From contig WFTT01000096.1 of NCBI GenBank assembly GCA_015485335.1, positions 1-64,000 on the forward strand: DNA of 64,000 nt, given 5' to 3'. The DNA comes from Robiginitomaculum sp. (lineage in GTDB: Bacteria > Pseudomonadota > Alphaproteobacteria > Caulobacterales > Maricaulaceae). This document shows positions 1 to 9,700 of the stretch, one piece after another (the first letter of the stretch is position 1; each line of letters opens with the position of its first letter). Below the pieces are notes generated by a model. That model was not told the DNA's origin. It saw only the letters and a program-made list of their open reading frames with translations, and ran no database searches. The position numbers were made by a program, and so were the translations under genes.

Positions 1-447
1 CGATGAAAAACCATTGCCCAGCGGTTCTGGCCCCAAACCGGCGAGGAATTTGCTCTCCTCCAGTGCAGTAGTTTTGACCAAATCCATAAAGCCAAAGCGG
101 CGCGGGTCGTTATAAAGGATGCGGTGATCATTGCTAAGGTGCCATTCAACATGGTCATGGGCCACCTTAGTATCCTCTGGTGGATCATCGCCCGGGGGCA
201 CAATGGAAAACCGCCCGGACATGCCCAGATGGGAAATCAGGGTCTCGCCGCGGTTCAGATCAATCAACAGATATTTGGCGCGGCGGCGCACCTGCAAAAT
301 CTCTGTGCCGGTCAGTCGATCACAAAATGCAGGTGGAAAGGCAAAGCGCAGGTTTGGCCGGTTGATTTTGGCGCGCCTGATGGTCTGGCCCTCCATGACG
401 GGGGCAAGGCCGGATCGGACGGTTTCAACTTCGGGAAGCTCGGGCAT
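1..447 (-). CDS. mutM: Formamidopyrimidine-DNA glycosylase, N-terminal part (cut by window edge)
   Basis: Base-excision repair glycosylase/AP lyase that removes oxidised purines such as 8-oxoguanine. The visible 149 codons begin MPELPEVETVR, the family hallmark: Pro2 (after Met removal the N-terminal proline nucleophile) and Glu3 are the catalytic pair. The conserved basic segment RRRAKYLL (catalytic-domain Lys) and HLGMSGRF follow, as does the NDPRRFGF segment typical of Fpg/Nei proteins. The C-terminal helix-two-turn-helix and zinc finger lie outside the window. The start ATG is 38 bases from the divergent ubiE start, so both promoters must sit in or overlap that short gap. Confidence 0.95.
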   Translation of the reverse strand, partial: MPELPEVETVRSGLAPVMEGQTIRRAKINRPNLRFAFPPAFCDRLTGTEILQVRRRAKYLLIDLNRGETLISHLGMSGRFSIVPPGDDPPEDTKVAHDHVEWHLSNDHRILYNDPRRFGFMDLVKTTALEESKFLAGLGPEPLGNGFSS

Positions 448-485
448 AGTGTCTCATCCTATAGCGCGGCGCGACGAGGGGCGCT

Positions 486-1271
486 ATGGTCCGGCTCATG
501 ACTAGTACTGAACATAAAGACGATACCACCAGCTTTGGTTTTAAAACCGTGGAACGCGAGAAAAAGGCCTCGCTGGTACGCGGCGTTTTTGATCGTGTGG
601 CGGCTCGCTATGACCTGATGAATGATCTCATGTCCGGCGGGGTGCATCGGGTATGGAAAGATATGGTGATCACCCGCGCCAATCCACAGCCGGGCGAGGT
701 TTTGCTGGATGTGGCTGGCGGCACGGGGGATTTGTCGCGGCGGTTTGTGCGCCGGGCCGAAACGGTGCGCGCACGGCGTGGCGGCAATCCGGCGCGGGCC
801 ATGGTGTGTGATATCAATGCGCAAATGCTGATCGCAGGTCTGGAACGGGGCACGGACGAAAACCTAAGCTGGGTTTGCGGCGATGCCGAGGCCTTGCCAT
901 TGCCGGACCATTGCGTTGATGTGGTCACCATCAGCTTTGGCATTCGTAATGTCACCAACAAGGTCAAGGCCCTGTCTGATATGCGCCGGGTCTTGCGTCC
1001 GGGCGGGCGGTTTCTGTGTCTGGAATTTTCCAAGCCGGTGAATCAGGCACTGCAAAAGCCCTATGATTTGTGGTCGTTCCACGCCATTCCGCGTCTGGGG
1101 CAACTCTTTGCCAATGATCGAGACAGCTATCAGTATCTGGTGGAAAGCATTCGCAAATTTCCTGATCAGGAACGCTTTGCCGACATGATGCGCGCGGCCG
1201 GCTTTACCAATGTGGGCTATACCAATTTTTCCGGCGGCGTGGCCGCCATGCATACGGGCTGGGCAATTTAA
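486..1271 (+). CDS. ubiE: Ubiquinone/menaquinone biosynthesis C-methyltransferase UbiE (Coq5)
   Basis: SAM-dependent C-methyltransferase of the quinone pathway. The 261 residues match the family length. The SAM-binding motif I is [14 protein letters not shown] (about residues 77-90), followed by the acidic CDINAQML segment. The family signature around [10 protein letters not shown] and the C-terminal [15 protein letters not shown] are present. ATG at 486 is preferred because GAGGGG lies 4-5 bases upstream; an in-frame ATG at 498 is the alternative. The stop is 3 bases before ubiB, so the two quinone genes are almost certainly cotranscribed, a common alphaproteobacterial arrangement beside mutM. 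Confidence 0.96.
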   Translation: MVRLMTSTEHKDDTTSFGFKTVEREKKASLVRGVFDRVAARYDLMNDLMSGGVHRVWKDMVITRANPQPGEVLLDVAGGTGDLSRRFVRRAETVRARRGGNPARAMVCDINAQMLIAGLERGTDENLSWVCGDAEALPLPDHCVDVVTISFGIRNVTNKVKALSDMRRVLRPGGRFLCLEFSKPVNQALQKPYDLWSFHAIPRLGQLFANDRDSYQYLVESIRKFPDQERFADMMRAAGFTNVGYTNFSGGVAAMHTGWAI

Positions 1272-1274
1272 GAC

Positions 1275-2828
1275 ATGAGTTTTGCAACGCTTTTTCGGCT
1301 GGCAAAGGCGGGGCTGGTGCTGGCCCGCCATGATGCGATTTTGCCCCGCGAATATCAGGCCATATTGCCGCTGCCGGCACGCCTTATGGGGCAATTGGCC
1401 CGCCTGTACAGCCAGAAAGGCGAGGGCGGTCCCGGCGAACGTCTGGCCCGGGCGCTGGAACAGCTTGGCCCTAGTTATGTAAAATTTGGCCAGTTCTTGG
1501 CCAGTCGGGGCGATATTCTGACCCCGGAAATTGCCGATGGTCTGGCAGGCCTGCGCGATAAAATGCCGCCCTTTTCCATGGACGAGGCTCGCACCGCCCT
1601 GGCCGAGGCCTTTGGCGAAGACAGCGAGGCGCGTTTTGCCGGCCTGCAAGAACCCGTGGCGGCGGCCTCGGTGGCACAGGTGCATCCGCTGGTCCTACCG
1701 GATGGTACCCGGCTGGCGGTCAAAATCCTGCGCCCGGGCATTGAAGAGCGCATCCAGAAAGATATAGAGGCCATGGCGCTGGGCGCACGTCTGATCGAGC
1801 GGTTCCTGCCCGCCGCCCGTCGTCTAGAGCCGTGCAAATTTGTCCGCACTCTGTCGCGTTCACTAAGTCTGGAAATGGATTTGCGTATGGAGGCCGCCGG
1901 GGCCTCGGAACTGGCCGAGATTATGGACAGCCAAAGCGGTGTGGCCATTCCCGAGGTAGACTGGTCACGCACCCGTTTACGGGTGTTTACCATGCAATGG
2001 CTGGATGGGGTGCCGCTCAGCGATCCGGCGGCCTTGCAACAGAGCAAAATTGACAAGATTGCATTGGGCAAGGCCATTACGAGCAGCTTTTTGCAAAGCG
2101 CGCTGGACCATGGCGTGTTTCATGCGGACATGCACGAGGGCAATCTGTTTGCCCTTGATGATGGCCGCCTCGGCATGGTGGATTTTGGCATTATCGGGCG
2201 TATTGGCCCGGCACAAAGGCGCTATCTGGCCGAAATTCTTTATGGGTTTTTGCGCCGGGATTATCGCCGGGTGGCCGAAGTGCACTTTGAGGCCGGTTAT
2301 GTACCGGACGATTATGGGGTTGATGACTTTTCCCAGGCCCTGCGCGCCGTGGGTGAGCCGATCTTTGGCAAAACCGCCAAGGATGTCTCCATGAGCCATC
2401 TTTTATTGCAGCTTTTTGATGTTACGGCGCAATTTGACATGCATTTACGCCCTGAGCTGGTCTTGCTGCAAAAAACCATGGTGCAGGTCGAGGGCGTGGC
2501 CCGTATGTTGGATCCGGACCACGATCTGTGGGGGACGGCTGCACCGGTGGTGGAAAACTGGATCCGCCGGGAGCTTGGCCCCGAAGGCATGGTAAACGAT
2601 GCCTATGACACGTTGCGGGAACTACACCGGGTGCTGGTAGACCTACCTGCGGCCATTGAAAGCGGTACACAGATCATCACCGATGCGCGCAAGAACGGCC
2701 TGAAGCTTAGCGAAGAGAGCGTTGCGCATCTGGCCGAGGCCCAGGCCCACCGCACCCGCTGGACCCGCCGTTCGTTGGTGGTGCTGGCGCTGGCATCTCT
2801 GGGCATTGCGCTGCATTTGTGGCTTTAA
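1275..2828 (+). CDS. ubiB: Ubiquinone biosynthesis regulatory kinase-like protein UbiB
   Basis: Atypical ABC1/ADCK kinase-like protein needed for aerobic ubiquinone synthesis. It is 517 aa, normal for UbiB. The KxGQ motif appears in YVKFGQFLASRGDI (about residues 70-83). The nucleotide-binding lysine lies in LAVKILRPG (about 152), and the catalytic-loop-like segment is FHADMHEGNLF followed by MVDFGIIG. The C-terminus ends in a hydrophobic segment (SLVVLALASLGIALHLWL) that should anchor it in the inner membrane. It follows ubiE by 3 bases and probably uses translational coupling, since no strong ribosome-binding site is visible before the ATG. Confidence 0.95.
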   Translation: MSFATLFRLAKAGLVLARHDAILPREYQAILPLPARLMGQLARLYSQKGEGGPGERLARALEQLGPSYVKFGQFLASRGDILTPEIADGLAGLRDKMPPFSMDEARTALAEAFGEDSEARFAGLQEPVAAASVAQVHPLVLPDGTRLAVKILRPGIEERIQKDIEAMALGARLIERFLPAARRLEPCKFVRTLSRSLSLEMDLRMEAAGASELAEIMDSQSGVAIPEVDWSRTRLRVFTMQWLDGVPLSDPAALQQSKIDKIALGKAITSSFLQSALDHGVFHADMHEGNLFALDDGRLGMVDFGIIGRIGPAQRRYLAEILYGFLRRDYRRVAEVHFEAGYVPDDYGVDDFSQALRAVGEPIFGKTAKDVSMSHLLLQLFDVTAQFDMHLRPELVLLQKTMVQVEGVARMLDPDHDLWGTAAPVVENWIRRELGPEGMVNDAYDTLRELHRVLVDLPAAIESGTQIITDARKNGLKLSEESVAHLAEAQAHRTRWTRRSLVVLALASLGIALHLWL

Positions 2829-2834
2829 GTAAGG

Positions 2835-2864
2835 CTGGATTACCCGCATGAATCGGGTAATGAC
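2835..2864. repeat. Short palindromic repeat, copy 1
   Basis: Hairpin-forming element just after ubiB. The arms are GGATTACCCG and CGGGTAATGAC around a 7-base loop. Its sequence layout (TGGATT-G/A-CC...GG-C/T-AATGAC) matches two copies between msrP and msrQ at 62948-62973 and 62995-63025. It may also end ubiAB-type transcripts, although no T-run follows. Confidence 0.6.
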
Positions 2865-2902
2865 TTTAACCACCATAATCCATGCAGCCCTGGGGGGATA
2901 TG

Positions 2903-3553
2903 ATGAACGTGAACGATCAAAGCATTGAGGGCGTTACCGTCGTCAATCACCCTTTGGTGCAACACAAGCTGAGCCTGATGCGCCGTCGGGAAAAAAGCAC
3001 CGCCGAATTTCGGGCATTGCTGGAAGAAACCGCCATGTTGCTGGGCTATGAGGCGATGAAGGATCTGCCCACGGAATTGCGCGAAATTGAAACGCCGATC
3101 TGTAAAACCAATGCGCCGGTACTGGCGGGCAAAAAACTGTGTTTTGTTTCCATCTTGCGCGCTGGCGAAGGGCTGCTCGGGGCAATGCTGCATCTGGTCC
3201 CCTCGGCCCGCGTGGGGCATGTGGGCCTTTATCGCGACGAAGAAACCTTACAGCCGGTGGAATATCTGGTGAAAATGCCCAAGGATATGGCCGAGCGCAC
3301 GGTGATCGCGCTGGACCCCATGCTGGCTACCGGCAATTCGGCTATTGCGGCCATTGACCGGATCAAGGAAGCCGGCGCGCGCGATGTGCGCTTTGTGTGC
3401 CTGTTATCGGCCCCGCCGGGGGTGGAAAATCTGCGCCGGGCACACCCCGATGTACCCATCATCACCGCTGCCATTGATGAAAAGCTGAATGAAAATGGCT
3501 TTATCGTGCCGGGCCTTGGGGATGCCGGGGATCGTTTGTTCGGTACCAAATAA
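2903..3553 (+). CDS. upp: Uracil phosphoribosyltransferase
   Basis: Pyrimidine salvage enzyme converting uracil and PRPP to UMP. The 216 residues match the family. The N-terminal [14 protein letters not shown] and the segment [13 protein letters not shown] are typical. The PRPP-binding loop is [15 protein letters not shown], and the uracil-binding C-terminal [13 protein letters not shown] is intact. The reading frame can be extended to 2882, but a GGGGGG run at 2892-2897 fits as ribosome-binding site for the ATG at 2903 (or the adjacent ATG at 2900). It is separated from ubiB by about 70 bases containing a hairpin repeat, so it is probably its own unit. Confidence 0.96.
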   Translation: MNVNDQSIEGVTVVNHPLVQHKLSLMRRREKSTAEFRALLEETAMLLGYEAMKDLPTELREIETPICKTNAPVLAGKKLCFVSILRAGEGLLGAMLHLVPSARVGHVGLYRDEETLQPVEYLVKMPKDMAERTVIALDPMLATGNSAIAAIDRIKEAGARDVRFVCLLSAPPGVENLRRAHPDVPIITAAIDEKLNENGFIVPGLGDAGDRLFGTK

Positions 3554-3567
3554 GGTTCGTTGCGGCG

Positions 3568-4269
3568 CTAATTACCGCTTTGATTGTTTTCATTACGCCG
3601 CAATGAGGCGACCAATGCCTGCAGATCCTGTTGGGCGCGCCGGGTAGCTTCGGCCATGCGGGCCTGGGCCTCGGGGGTAATGTCAAAGCTGCCATCGGCA
3701 TTGCGGGTTATGCCGGTGCTGCCCTGTGCCGGGGGGGTATCGGGGGTTTGCTCGGGAGCAGTCTTTGCATCTGTACCCACGACCAATTGCGCCCGCTTGT
3801 TCAGTAATGAAGCCACCCGTGTACCCTGTTCTTTTTCTTTCTGGGTCAGGGGCTTTTCCATTCTTTTGGCGGTTGGCAGTTTGCGGGGCGCCACCATGGG
3901 GCGGGCTTTGGAGGCCTTTCCCTTACGGCCCGACAAGACCACCAGACGGGTAATTTTGCGGGTGCCATCGGCCCGTGGCACCGTTTGGAAGGCATAATCG
4001 GAGTTTCGCAAAAGGCGGCGCAGTACCGTTTCCAGTGGGCCCTCATAGACGCCGGTGATCATGGGGTTTTCCACCAGTTTGGCGGTCCCACTGACTTTGA
4101 TGCCGGCGGTTTTGGAGATTGCGTTCAAAACACCGGTCAGGGGTTCGTTCTGGGCATCCACCTGCCAGCCGGTTTCCTGGGCGGTGATGTTTACCTTGGC
4201 CTGTACAGCAGTGTTCGCCAGCACGGCGCACAGCACGCCAAGGCCAATGGTCTTTAGCCGGTTTTGCAT
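3568..4269 (-). CDS. Periplasmic protein with secretin/TonB short N-terminal (STN-like) domain
   Basis: Secreted 233-aa protein. A signal peptide is visible (MQNRLKTIGLGVLCAVLANTAVQA). Residues about 30-100 resemble an STN domain: a stretch with NEPLTGVLNAISKTAGIKV and LETVLRRLLRNSDYAF, the beta-alpha-beta fold found before secretins and FecA-type receptors. The remainder is basic, Pro/Ala-rich and probably disordered, ending in a helical segment. There is no secretin or barrel domain. ATG at 4269 is chosen because GGAGGAAG lies 5 bases upstream; the longer frame to 4344 lacks this. It sits downstream of the metalloprotease gene near the secretion locus, so a role as an accessory to secretin assembly is possible but unproven. 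Confidence 0.7.
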   Translation of the reverse strand: MQNRLKTIGLGVLCAVLANTAVQAKVNITAQETGWQVDAQNEPLTGVLNAISKTAGIKVSGTAKLVENPMITGVYEGPLETVLRRLLRNSDYAFQTVPRADGTRKITRLVVLSGRKGKASKARPMVAPRKLPTAKRMEKPLTQKEKEQGTRVASLLNKRAQLVVGTDAKTAPEQTPDTPPAQGSTGITRNADGSFDITPEAQARMAEATRRAQQDLQALVASLRRNENNQSGN

Positions 4270-4299
4270 ACGTCTTCCTCCGCCTTGAGCGCTGTTATA

Positions 4300-4394
4300 A
4301 TGGTGCGTCACCCATAATGTGAGGTGTCGGCCTGTGAAATGCAAACCGGCACCACCATGATGATTACCATACCCTGTTAAGGTGACGCCACCAT
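4300..4394. repeat. Pair of inverted repeats in the gap before the STN-protein gene
   Basis: TGGTGCGTCACC at 4301-4312 and GGTGACGCCACCA at 4381-4393 are near-perfect inverted repeats about 68 bases apart. Together they span most of the gap between the metalloprotease stop and the STN-protein start. They could form a large stem-loop in the minus-strand leader or serve as a protein-binding dyad. No T-run marks a terminator. Confidence 0.35.
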
Positions 4395-4422
4395 GAACAC
4401 AAAACCGGAATGGTCTTGTGCC

Positions 4423-6510
4423 TTAGGGCGCACTGCGTACCGCCACGGATGTCGCCCCGCGCAAGACCGAGCCTTCCTTGAAGCGGGCAAAAATGCGCTT
4501 TTGGGCAAAATCAGCAATGATGGTGGCGGTTTCCGTCACAAAAAACGAAAAGGTTGCCGTTTCATCGGTAGCCAGGGTTTTGTTGACCGAGGCCGCCGGT
4601 GGTGCCTTACAGGCCGCGGTTACCGGGTCGGTTTCACAGACGCTCACCGTGGCGGTAACGCCCGCGCTGGGCTCGCCAGTAACCGTAACCGTGCCGGCGG
4701 TGCCGATATTACTGACTGAAACACTGAACGCGCCGGTGCCACCACCGGTTTCCACAATGCCCGGGGTGGGGGCGGCGGCCAGGGCAATCACGTCCATTAC
4801 CGGGCCGGTTTCGGCGACAAAGGACAATGTGTTCAGGCCCGGTATGGATTCTGCCGACTGACGATTATCACAGGAAAACTCAATCGCCAGATCCGCGCCG
4901 GTAAAGGTGTCCGACGTCAGTGTGGGGACAAAGCCCGCATAAGCCGCGCCCGGAGTGATGGCAAAGGTAAAGTTTTGCACCCCGCCGCCCGGTATGCTGA
5001 CCGGTGTATTGGCCGGTGCTGAACTGGGTGATGTGGCGGTATAGCTGAACTGGCCGGCGCTGGCGCCAGGCAGGGACAGCTTGCATCCGGTGGCTGTGCC
5101 GGTGCCGGCCGGATTGATGATCGTGGCAAAGGCGGTAGCCGTGGCATCGGACTTGATGGACCGGCTGACCGGCAATACAGACGAGACCAGACGTGCCGCC
5201 GGGGTGTTAAACGTGCCGACATTCTTGCCCTGTTCGCGCATGGAACGGGCCACATCCGCCTCTGCCGTGCCACAGGGAGTGCTGCCCTGACCAGACCCGC
5301 CGGGGTCGGTGCATTTGTTCAGGGACGGGTTGGAATAAAAGCCCAGACGGGTGTTCCCGCCGGTGGCCATAATGGTTTTAAAGTCGCTGCCGACCAGATA
5401 ACCGTGGGAATAGCTGAATACGCCGTCTTCGGGGCTGGTGGCGATGTCATGGGTATTGCCCATATTGTGGCCAATCTCATGGGCCAGGGTAAACACAGAA
5501 CACAGGGAAAATGAGCCCGAGGGGGGGGCATCAACATCAATGTTGTCGCTGACCGTATTAAATCCGAATGGCGAGGAAGACAGGCCAATGGTATTGGTGC
5601 CCCCCGTGCCCAGAACATAGCCGGTGCCACAGGAGATATGGGTGGATTCCTTAAACCGGCGAATATAGGTGACAATATCAATACCCTTGGCCGCCTTGAT
5701 GGCCGCAATGCCGGAAAAGTCACCATCGGCATTGTTGGCCCCGTCTTTAAGGTCCGTCAGGGTGTCGCCATTGGACTTTGTCTGTGTACCGGATACTTCG
5801 CTGATATGCACCAGATTGGCGCGAATGCCGGTCAGGCTGTCGGTCATGGCCGTGTCATAAAGCTGTACCAGAAATTGCAGGCGGGCAGACAGGCCCAGAC
5901 CCCAGCGGTCGCGCATGGAGGAATGATAGAATATACCCACATCCACGGTGCCGTTGCTGCCACTGGCGGCGGGGCGGGCAATGCCTTTGCCTTTGGGGCT
6001 GGCGCTGGCCCGAACAGCCCCCGGCGGCGGGGTGATGCTGTCATTGACCAGATCAATCTCTTTCAGGCCGGGCGCTGTGCTGGAATAAAGTACATATCCG
6101 GCGGCATTTTGCGCCGGTTCAATCAGATAAAGTCCATGGTCATAGGTGATGGCGGCAAAGGTGAAGCCATTGACTTCGGTCATCACAATGCGACCACGAT
6201 TTGTGCCTTTACCGGCCCAGCCAAGCCAGGATTTTCCACCCAGTGCATGTCCTTTTATGGTTTCCAGCGCTGCTGGGACCATCTTGCCATTGGGCAGGAA
6301 AATATCGGCCGTTTGCCCGGGTTGCATACTGAAAATAAGGTCGGCATTCAGATTGATATAGGCTTTGTCAAACCCGTTTATGCTGGTGCTTTGTGCCCGC
6401 TCTGAAGCAGAGACGCCTTTATGGTTTTGAATTTGCCACAGCGGGCTGGCCATAACGCTTTGGCTGCATAGCCATGACAATCCCACAATGATGAAAAAAA
6501 GACGACGCAT
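4423..6510 (-). CDS. Secreted reprolysin-like zinc metalloprotease with shared C-terminal domain
   Basis: Predicted extracellular endopeptidase of the metzincin group, 695 aa. A signal peptide occupies residues 1-21. An N-terminal domain, possibly a propeptide, runs to about 185. The catalytic domain holds HEIGHNMGNTHD, with zinc ligands His344, His348 and His354 and catalytic Glu345. A Met-turn TIMATGG is followed by the typical YSNP. Residues 441-695 are clearly related to the C-terminal region of the divergent subtilase: LPVSRS...ATAFATIIN, QNFTFAITP, CETDPVTAAC and RFKEGSVLRGATSVAVR. ATG at 6510 is chosen because AGGGGG precedes it and a signal peptide follows. Export through Sec and the adjacent type II system is inferred from context. 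Confidence 0.88.
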   Translation of the reverse strand: MRRLFFIIVGLSWLCSQSVMASPLWQIQNHKGVSASERAQSTSINGFDKAYINLNADLIFSMQPGQTADIFLPNGKMVPAALETIKGHALGGKSWLGWAGKGTNRGRIVMTEVNGFTFAAITYDHGLYLIEPAQNAAGYVLYSSTAPGLKEIDLVNDSITPPPGAVRASASPKGKGIARPAASGSNGTVDVGIFYHSSMRDRWGLGLSARLQFLVQLYDTAMTDSLTGIRANLVHISEVSGTQTKSNGDTLTDLKDGANNADGDFSGIAAIKAAKGIDIVTYIRRFKESTHISCGTGYVLGTGGTNTIGLSSSPFGFNTVSDNIDVDAPPSGSFSLCSVFTLAHEIGHNMGNTHDIATSPEDGVFSYSHGYLVGSDFKTIMATGGNTRLGFYSNPSLNKCTDPGGSGQGSTPCGTAEADVARSMREQGKNVGTFNTPAARLVSSVLPVSRSIKSDATATAFATIINPAGTGTATGCKLSLPGASAGQFSYTATSPSSAPANTPVSIPGGGVQNFTFAITPGAAYAGFVPTLTSDTFTGADLAIEFSCDNRQSAESIPGLNTLSFVAETGPVMDVIALAAAPTPGIVETGGGTGAFSVSVSNIGTAGTVTVTGEPSAGVTATVSVCETDPVTAACKAPPAASVNKTLATDETATFSFFVTETATIIADFAQKRIFARFKEGSVLRGATSVAVRSAP

Positions 6511-6785
6511 GATAACCCCCTGCCTCTCGTGACAACATATCTGCGCTCGTCTGAATGCAAAAACCGGAATGATCGGCGAGCACGGGACGTGTCTTAGCGC
6601 ATCATACATGAACGTCAGCTGAAACGCTAAGAATTTTTGTTTAGGACAAGGGTTGTTAACGCCATTTGCAAAAACCGCTTTGCATCTTTTATGCAGAGGG
6701 ATAGACTGGAAATGGTTGATACAAACGTTAGTAAGAATGTCTGCTCTGGCCGGAATACTTGTCAGGCCATGCAAAAGGAAATTTT
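6511..6785. promoter_or_regulatory. Divergent promoter region of the two protease genes
   Basis: 275 bases with no supported gene, more AT-rich than the flanking coding sequence. A 7-base inverted repeat, CTTAGCG at 6593-6599 and CGCTAAG at 6625-6631, sits near the middle. Both protease genes start from here, so a shared regulator is plausible. I could not assign -35/-10 boxes with confidence. Confidence 0.5.
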
Positions 6786-9700
6786 ATGTTTATTCGTGTT
6801 GTGCTTGCAGTTCTTTTTTTGTCATTTATGTCCACCGGCGTGTGGGCTGAATCGGGGAAAATAAAACTGGAAGGACGGTCCATGGAACGCGCGGCCGCGG
6901 GTGAGCGGGTGCGGGTGATTGTCGGATTCTCCTCGCCGCAGGGCGTGGCCTCTGGCGGGGACCTGGCGAATAATGTTCAAAAAGGCGAAAAACTGGCCAT
7001 TACCTATTCTTCGGTTCTAAGCAATGCGTTTGGCCAGGGATTTGTTGATGCCTCGGGCCTGTCGGGCATCAAAGTGGCCAAGGACAAGCCAACTGTCGTT
7101 CGCAAGTTTCGCAATGTGGCGGGCATGGCGCTGTATCTTACCCGTGATGAAATGGAAAAACTGGCCGCTGATGCCCGGGTAACGGGGATTGTTACCGACC
7201 GGCTAATGAAGCCCAGCCTGAATGAATCCACCGTGCTGATCGGTGCACCAGCGGTGTGGGCCACTGGCAGTGATGGTGCCGACTATGCGGTGGCTGTCCT
7301 GGATACCGGTTCTTCCCTGAACCATGTCATGATCAGTGGCAAAGTGGTTGGCTCGGCATGTTTTTCAACCACAGATGCGGCACAAAATGCCGTCTCCCTG
7401 TGTCCCGATGGCACCAACCAGCAAATTGACGCGGCGGCGGGGGATACCTGTCCCGTGGATGACCCGGCCACCAACGGCACTACCGAAGGCATAGACGGGT
7501 GCAGCCATGGCACCCATGTGGCTTCGACGGCCATGGGCGGAGCCTTTACCCTGTCTTCTGGCACCACGGTGCAGGGGGTTGCCAAGGGCGCCAAGCTGGT
7601 CGCGGTACAGGTGTTTACCAAATTTACCGAACCGGCCGATTGTGACCCGGACAACACCCCGCCGGATCCTTCTACGGCCCCATGTATCCTGTCGTTCAGT
7701 TCTGACCAGCGCTCAGGACTGGATTATGTCCTGACCAATGCCGACACCATGAAAATTGCGGCGGTCAATATGAGCCTGGGTGGCGGCAAGGCGACTGCGA
7801 TCTGTGATAATAATGACATTGATACCCAGCAAATGAAGCAATTGATTGATCAGTTGCGGGTGAAGGGTGTGGCCACCGTGATTGCCTCTGGCAATGAAAG
7901 CTTTTCCGACGGGGTCAGCAATCCGGGCTGTATTTCTACGGCCATTACCGTGGGGGCCACCACCAAACAGGACGCCGTGGCCAGTTTTTCAAATTCTTCG
8001 CCAATGGTGGACCTTCTGGCTCCGGGCGTTGCCATTTTGGCTGCCTATCCCAATATTGGCGGTACCAATTATGGCGCAACGCTTAGCGGCACCTCCATGG
8101 CAACGCCTCATGTGGCCGGTGCATTTGCCCTGTTGAAATCTGCCAACCCCACGGCCACCGTGCAGGAAATCGAAGATGCGCTTAAGGCCACGGGCAAGCC
8201 TGTTCTGGATGGTCGTAATCTGTTGTACAAACCGCGGATCCGTGTGGATCTGGCCAATGCCCTGTTGGGCAATGGCGGCGGCGCAGGCATTGGTCAATTG
8301 GCCATTGCGCCGGCGGATGGTTTTTTCAGCATTGGTAATCCTGGCGATTCCAACAGCTTTGGTTCCAAAACCTATACCCTGACCAACAATAACAGCGGCA
8401 GCATTAGCTGGAGCGTGGTTGCAGACAAGGCCTTTATTGTGCTGAGTAAATCAGGCGGAACCCTGGCTGCCGGTGCAACCGATACGGTCGTGGTCACCGT
8501 GGATGCCAGCAAACTAGCCGGTGGCGGCGTTGGGTCTGATGATGGCACCGTGACCTTCAGTGTGGGCACCGATACGGCCATACGTTCGGCCGGGGCGACG
8601 GCCAATTTCCTGGCCAATAACGATTTTGCCGATGCGTTGCCCCTGTCAGGGCTGGAACCCACGGTCAACGGCACCAGCATCGGGGCGACCAAAGAAAACG
8701 GAGAACCCAATCACATTGGTGGTACCAATGCCGGGGGCGCGTCGATCTGGTATAAATGGATTGCCCCGCTCAGCACGTCGGTCAAAGTGACCACGGCAGG
8801 CAGTGATTTTGATACGGTTTTGGGGGTATATACCGGCTCCAGCGTACAAACCCTTACTCCACTGGCCAATAATGATGATGAAGACAATCCCAATAATATC
8901 CTGACCTCACTGGTTACCTTCAGTGCCGTCAAAGGCACCACCTATTACTTTGGGGTGGATGGGTATAACGGGGCCAGCGGCAACGTCACCTTGTCGGTGC
9001 TGATGTCCGGGGCATCGGGCAATGACGGGTTTGCTACGGCTACCACGATTTCCGGTGCCGCCGGTAGCGTCCAGAGCCATACGGTCAACGCAACCGCTGA
9101 AACCAGCGAGCCGGCACATGGCGGCTTGCCTGCAGCAAAATCCATCTGGTTCGACTGGGTGGCACCCACTGATGGCAATTTCAATTTCAACACAGATGGT
9201 TCGGATTTTGACACTATCCTGGCGGTTTATACTGGGGCCAGTGTGGATGCACTGACCGAGGTGGCGTCAAACGATAATCAAGGTGTTTCTGGCACAGCGG
9301 CGGCCGGCCCGGCTTTCTCGTCCGGGGCCAGCCAGGTCAGCTTTACCGCGACTTCGGGCACCACCTATCACATTGCCGTTGACGGCAAATCCGGCGCGTC
9401 CGGTCTGGTGAAACTGGGCTGGGCATCGGCCAGCGCGGCCCTGCCCAATCTGGTGACTGCGGTGCTTCCCTATGCCCGTTCGGTAAAAATCGGCACCCAG
9501 GCCACGGCCTTTATGACGGTGATCAATGCCGGTACGGTCGATGGTACCAATTGCTTTATCTCGCTCAGCCCGGGCGCGTTTAAAGGTGGCTTCACCTATC
9601 AGAAAACCGATGCGGCCAATGCGGCGGTAGGATCACCCAATACGCCGGCCACCATTGCTGCCGGGGCTTCGCAAAACTTTGTCTTTGCCATCACCCCGTC

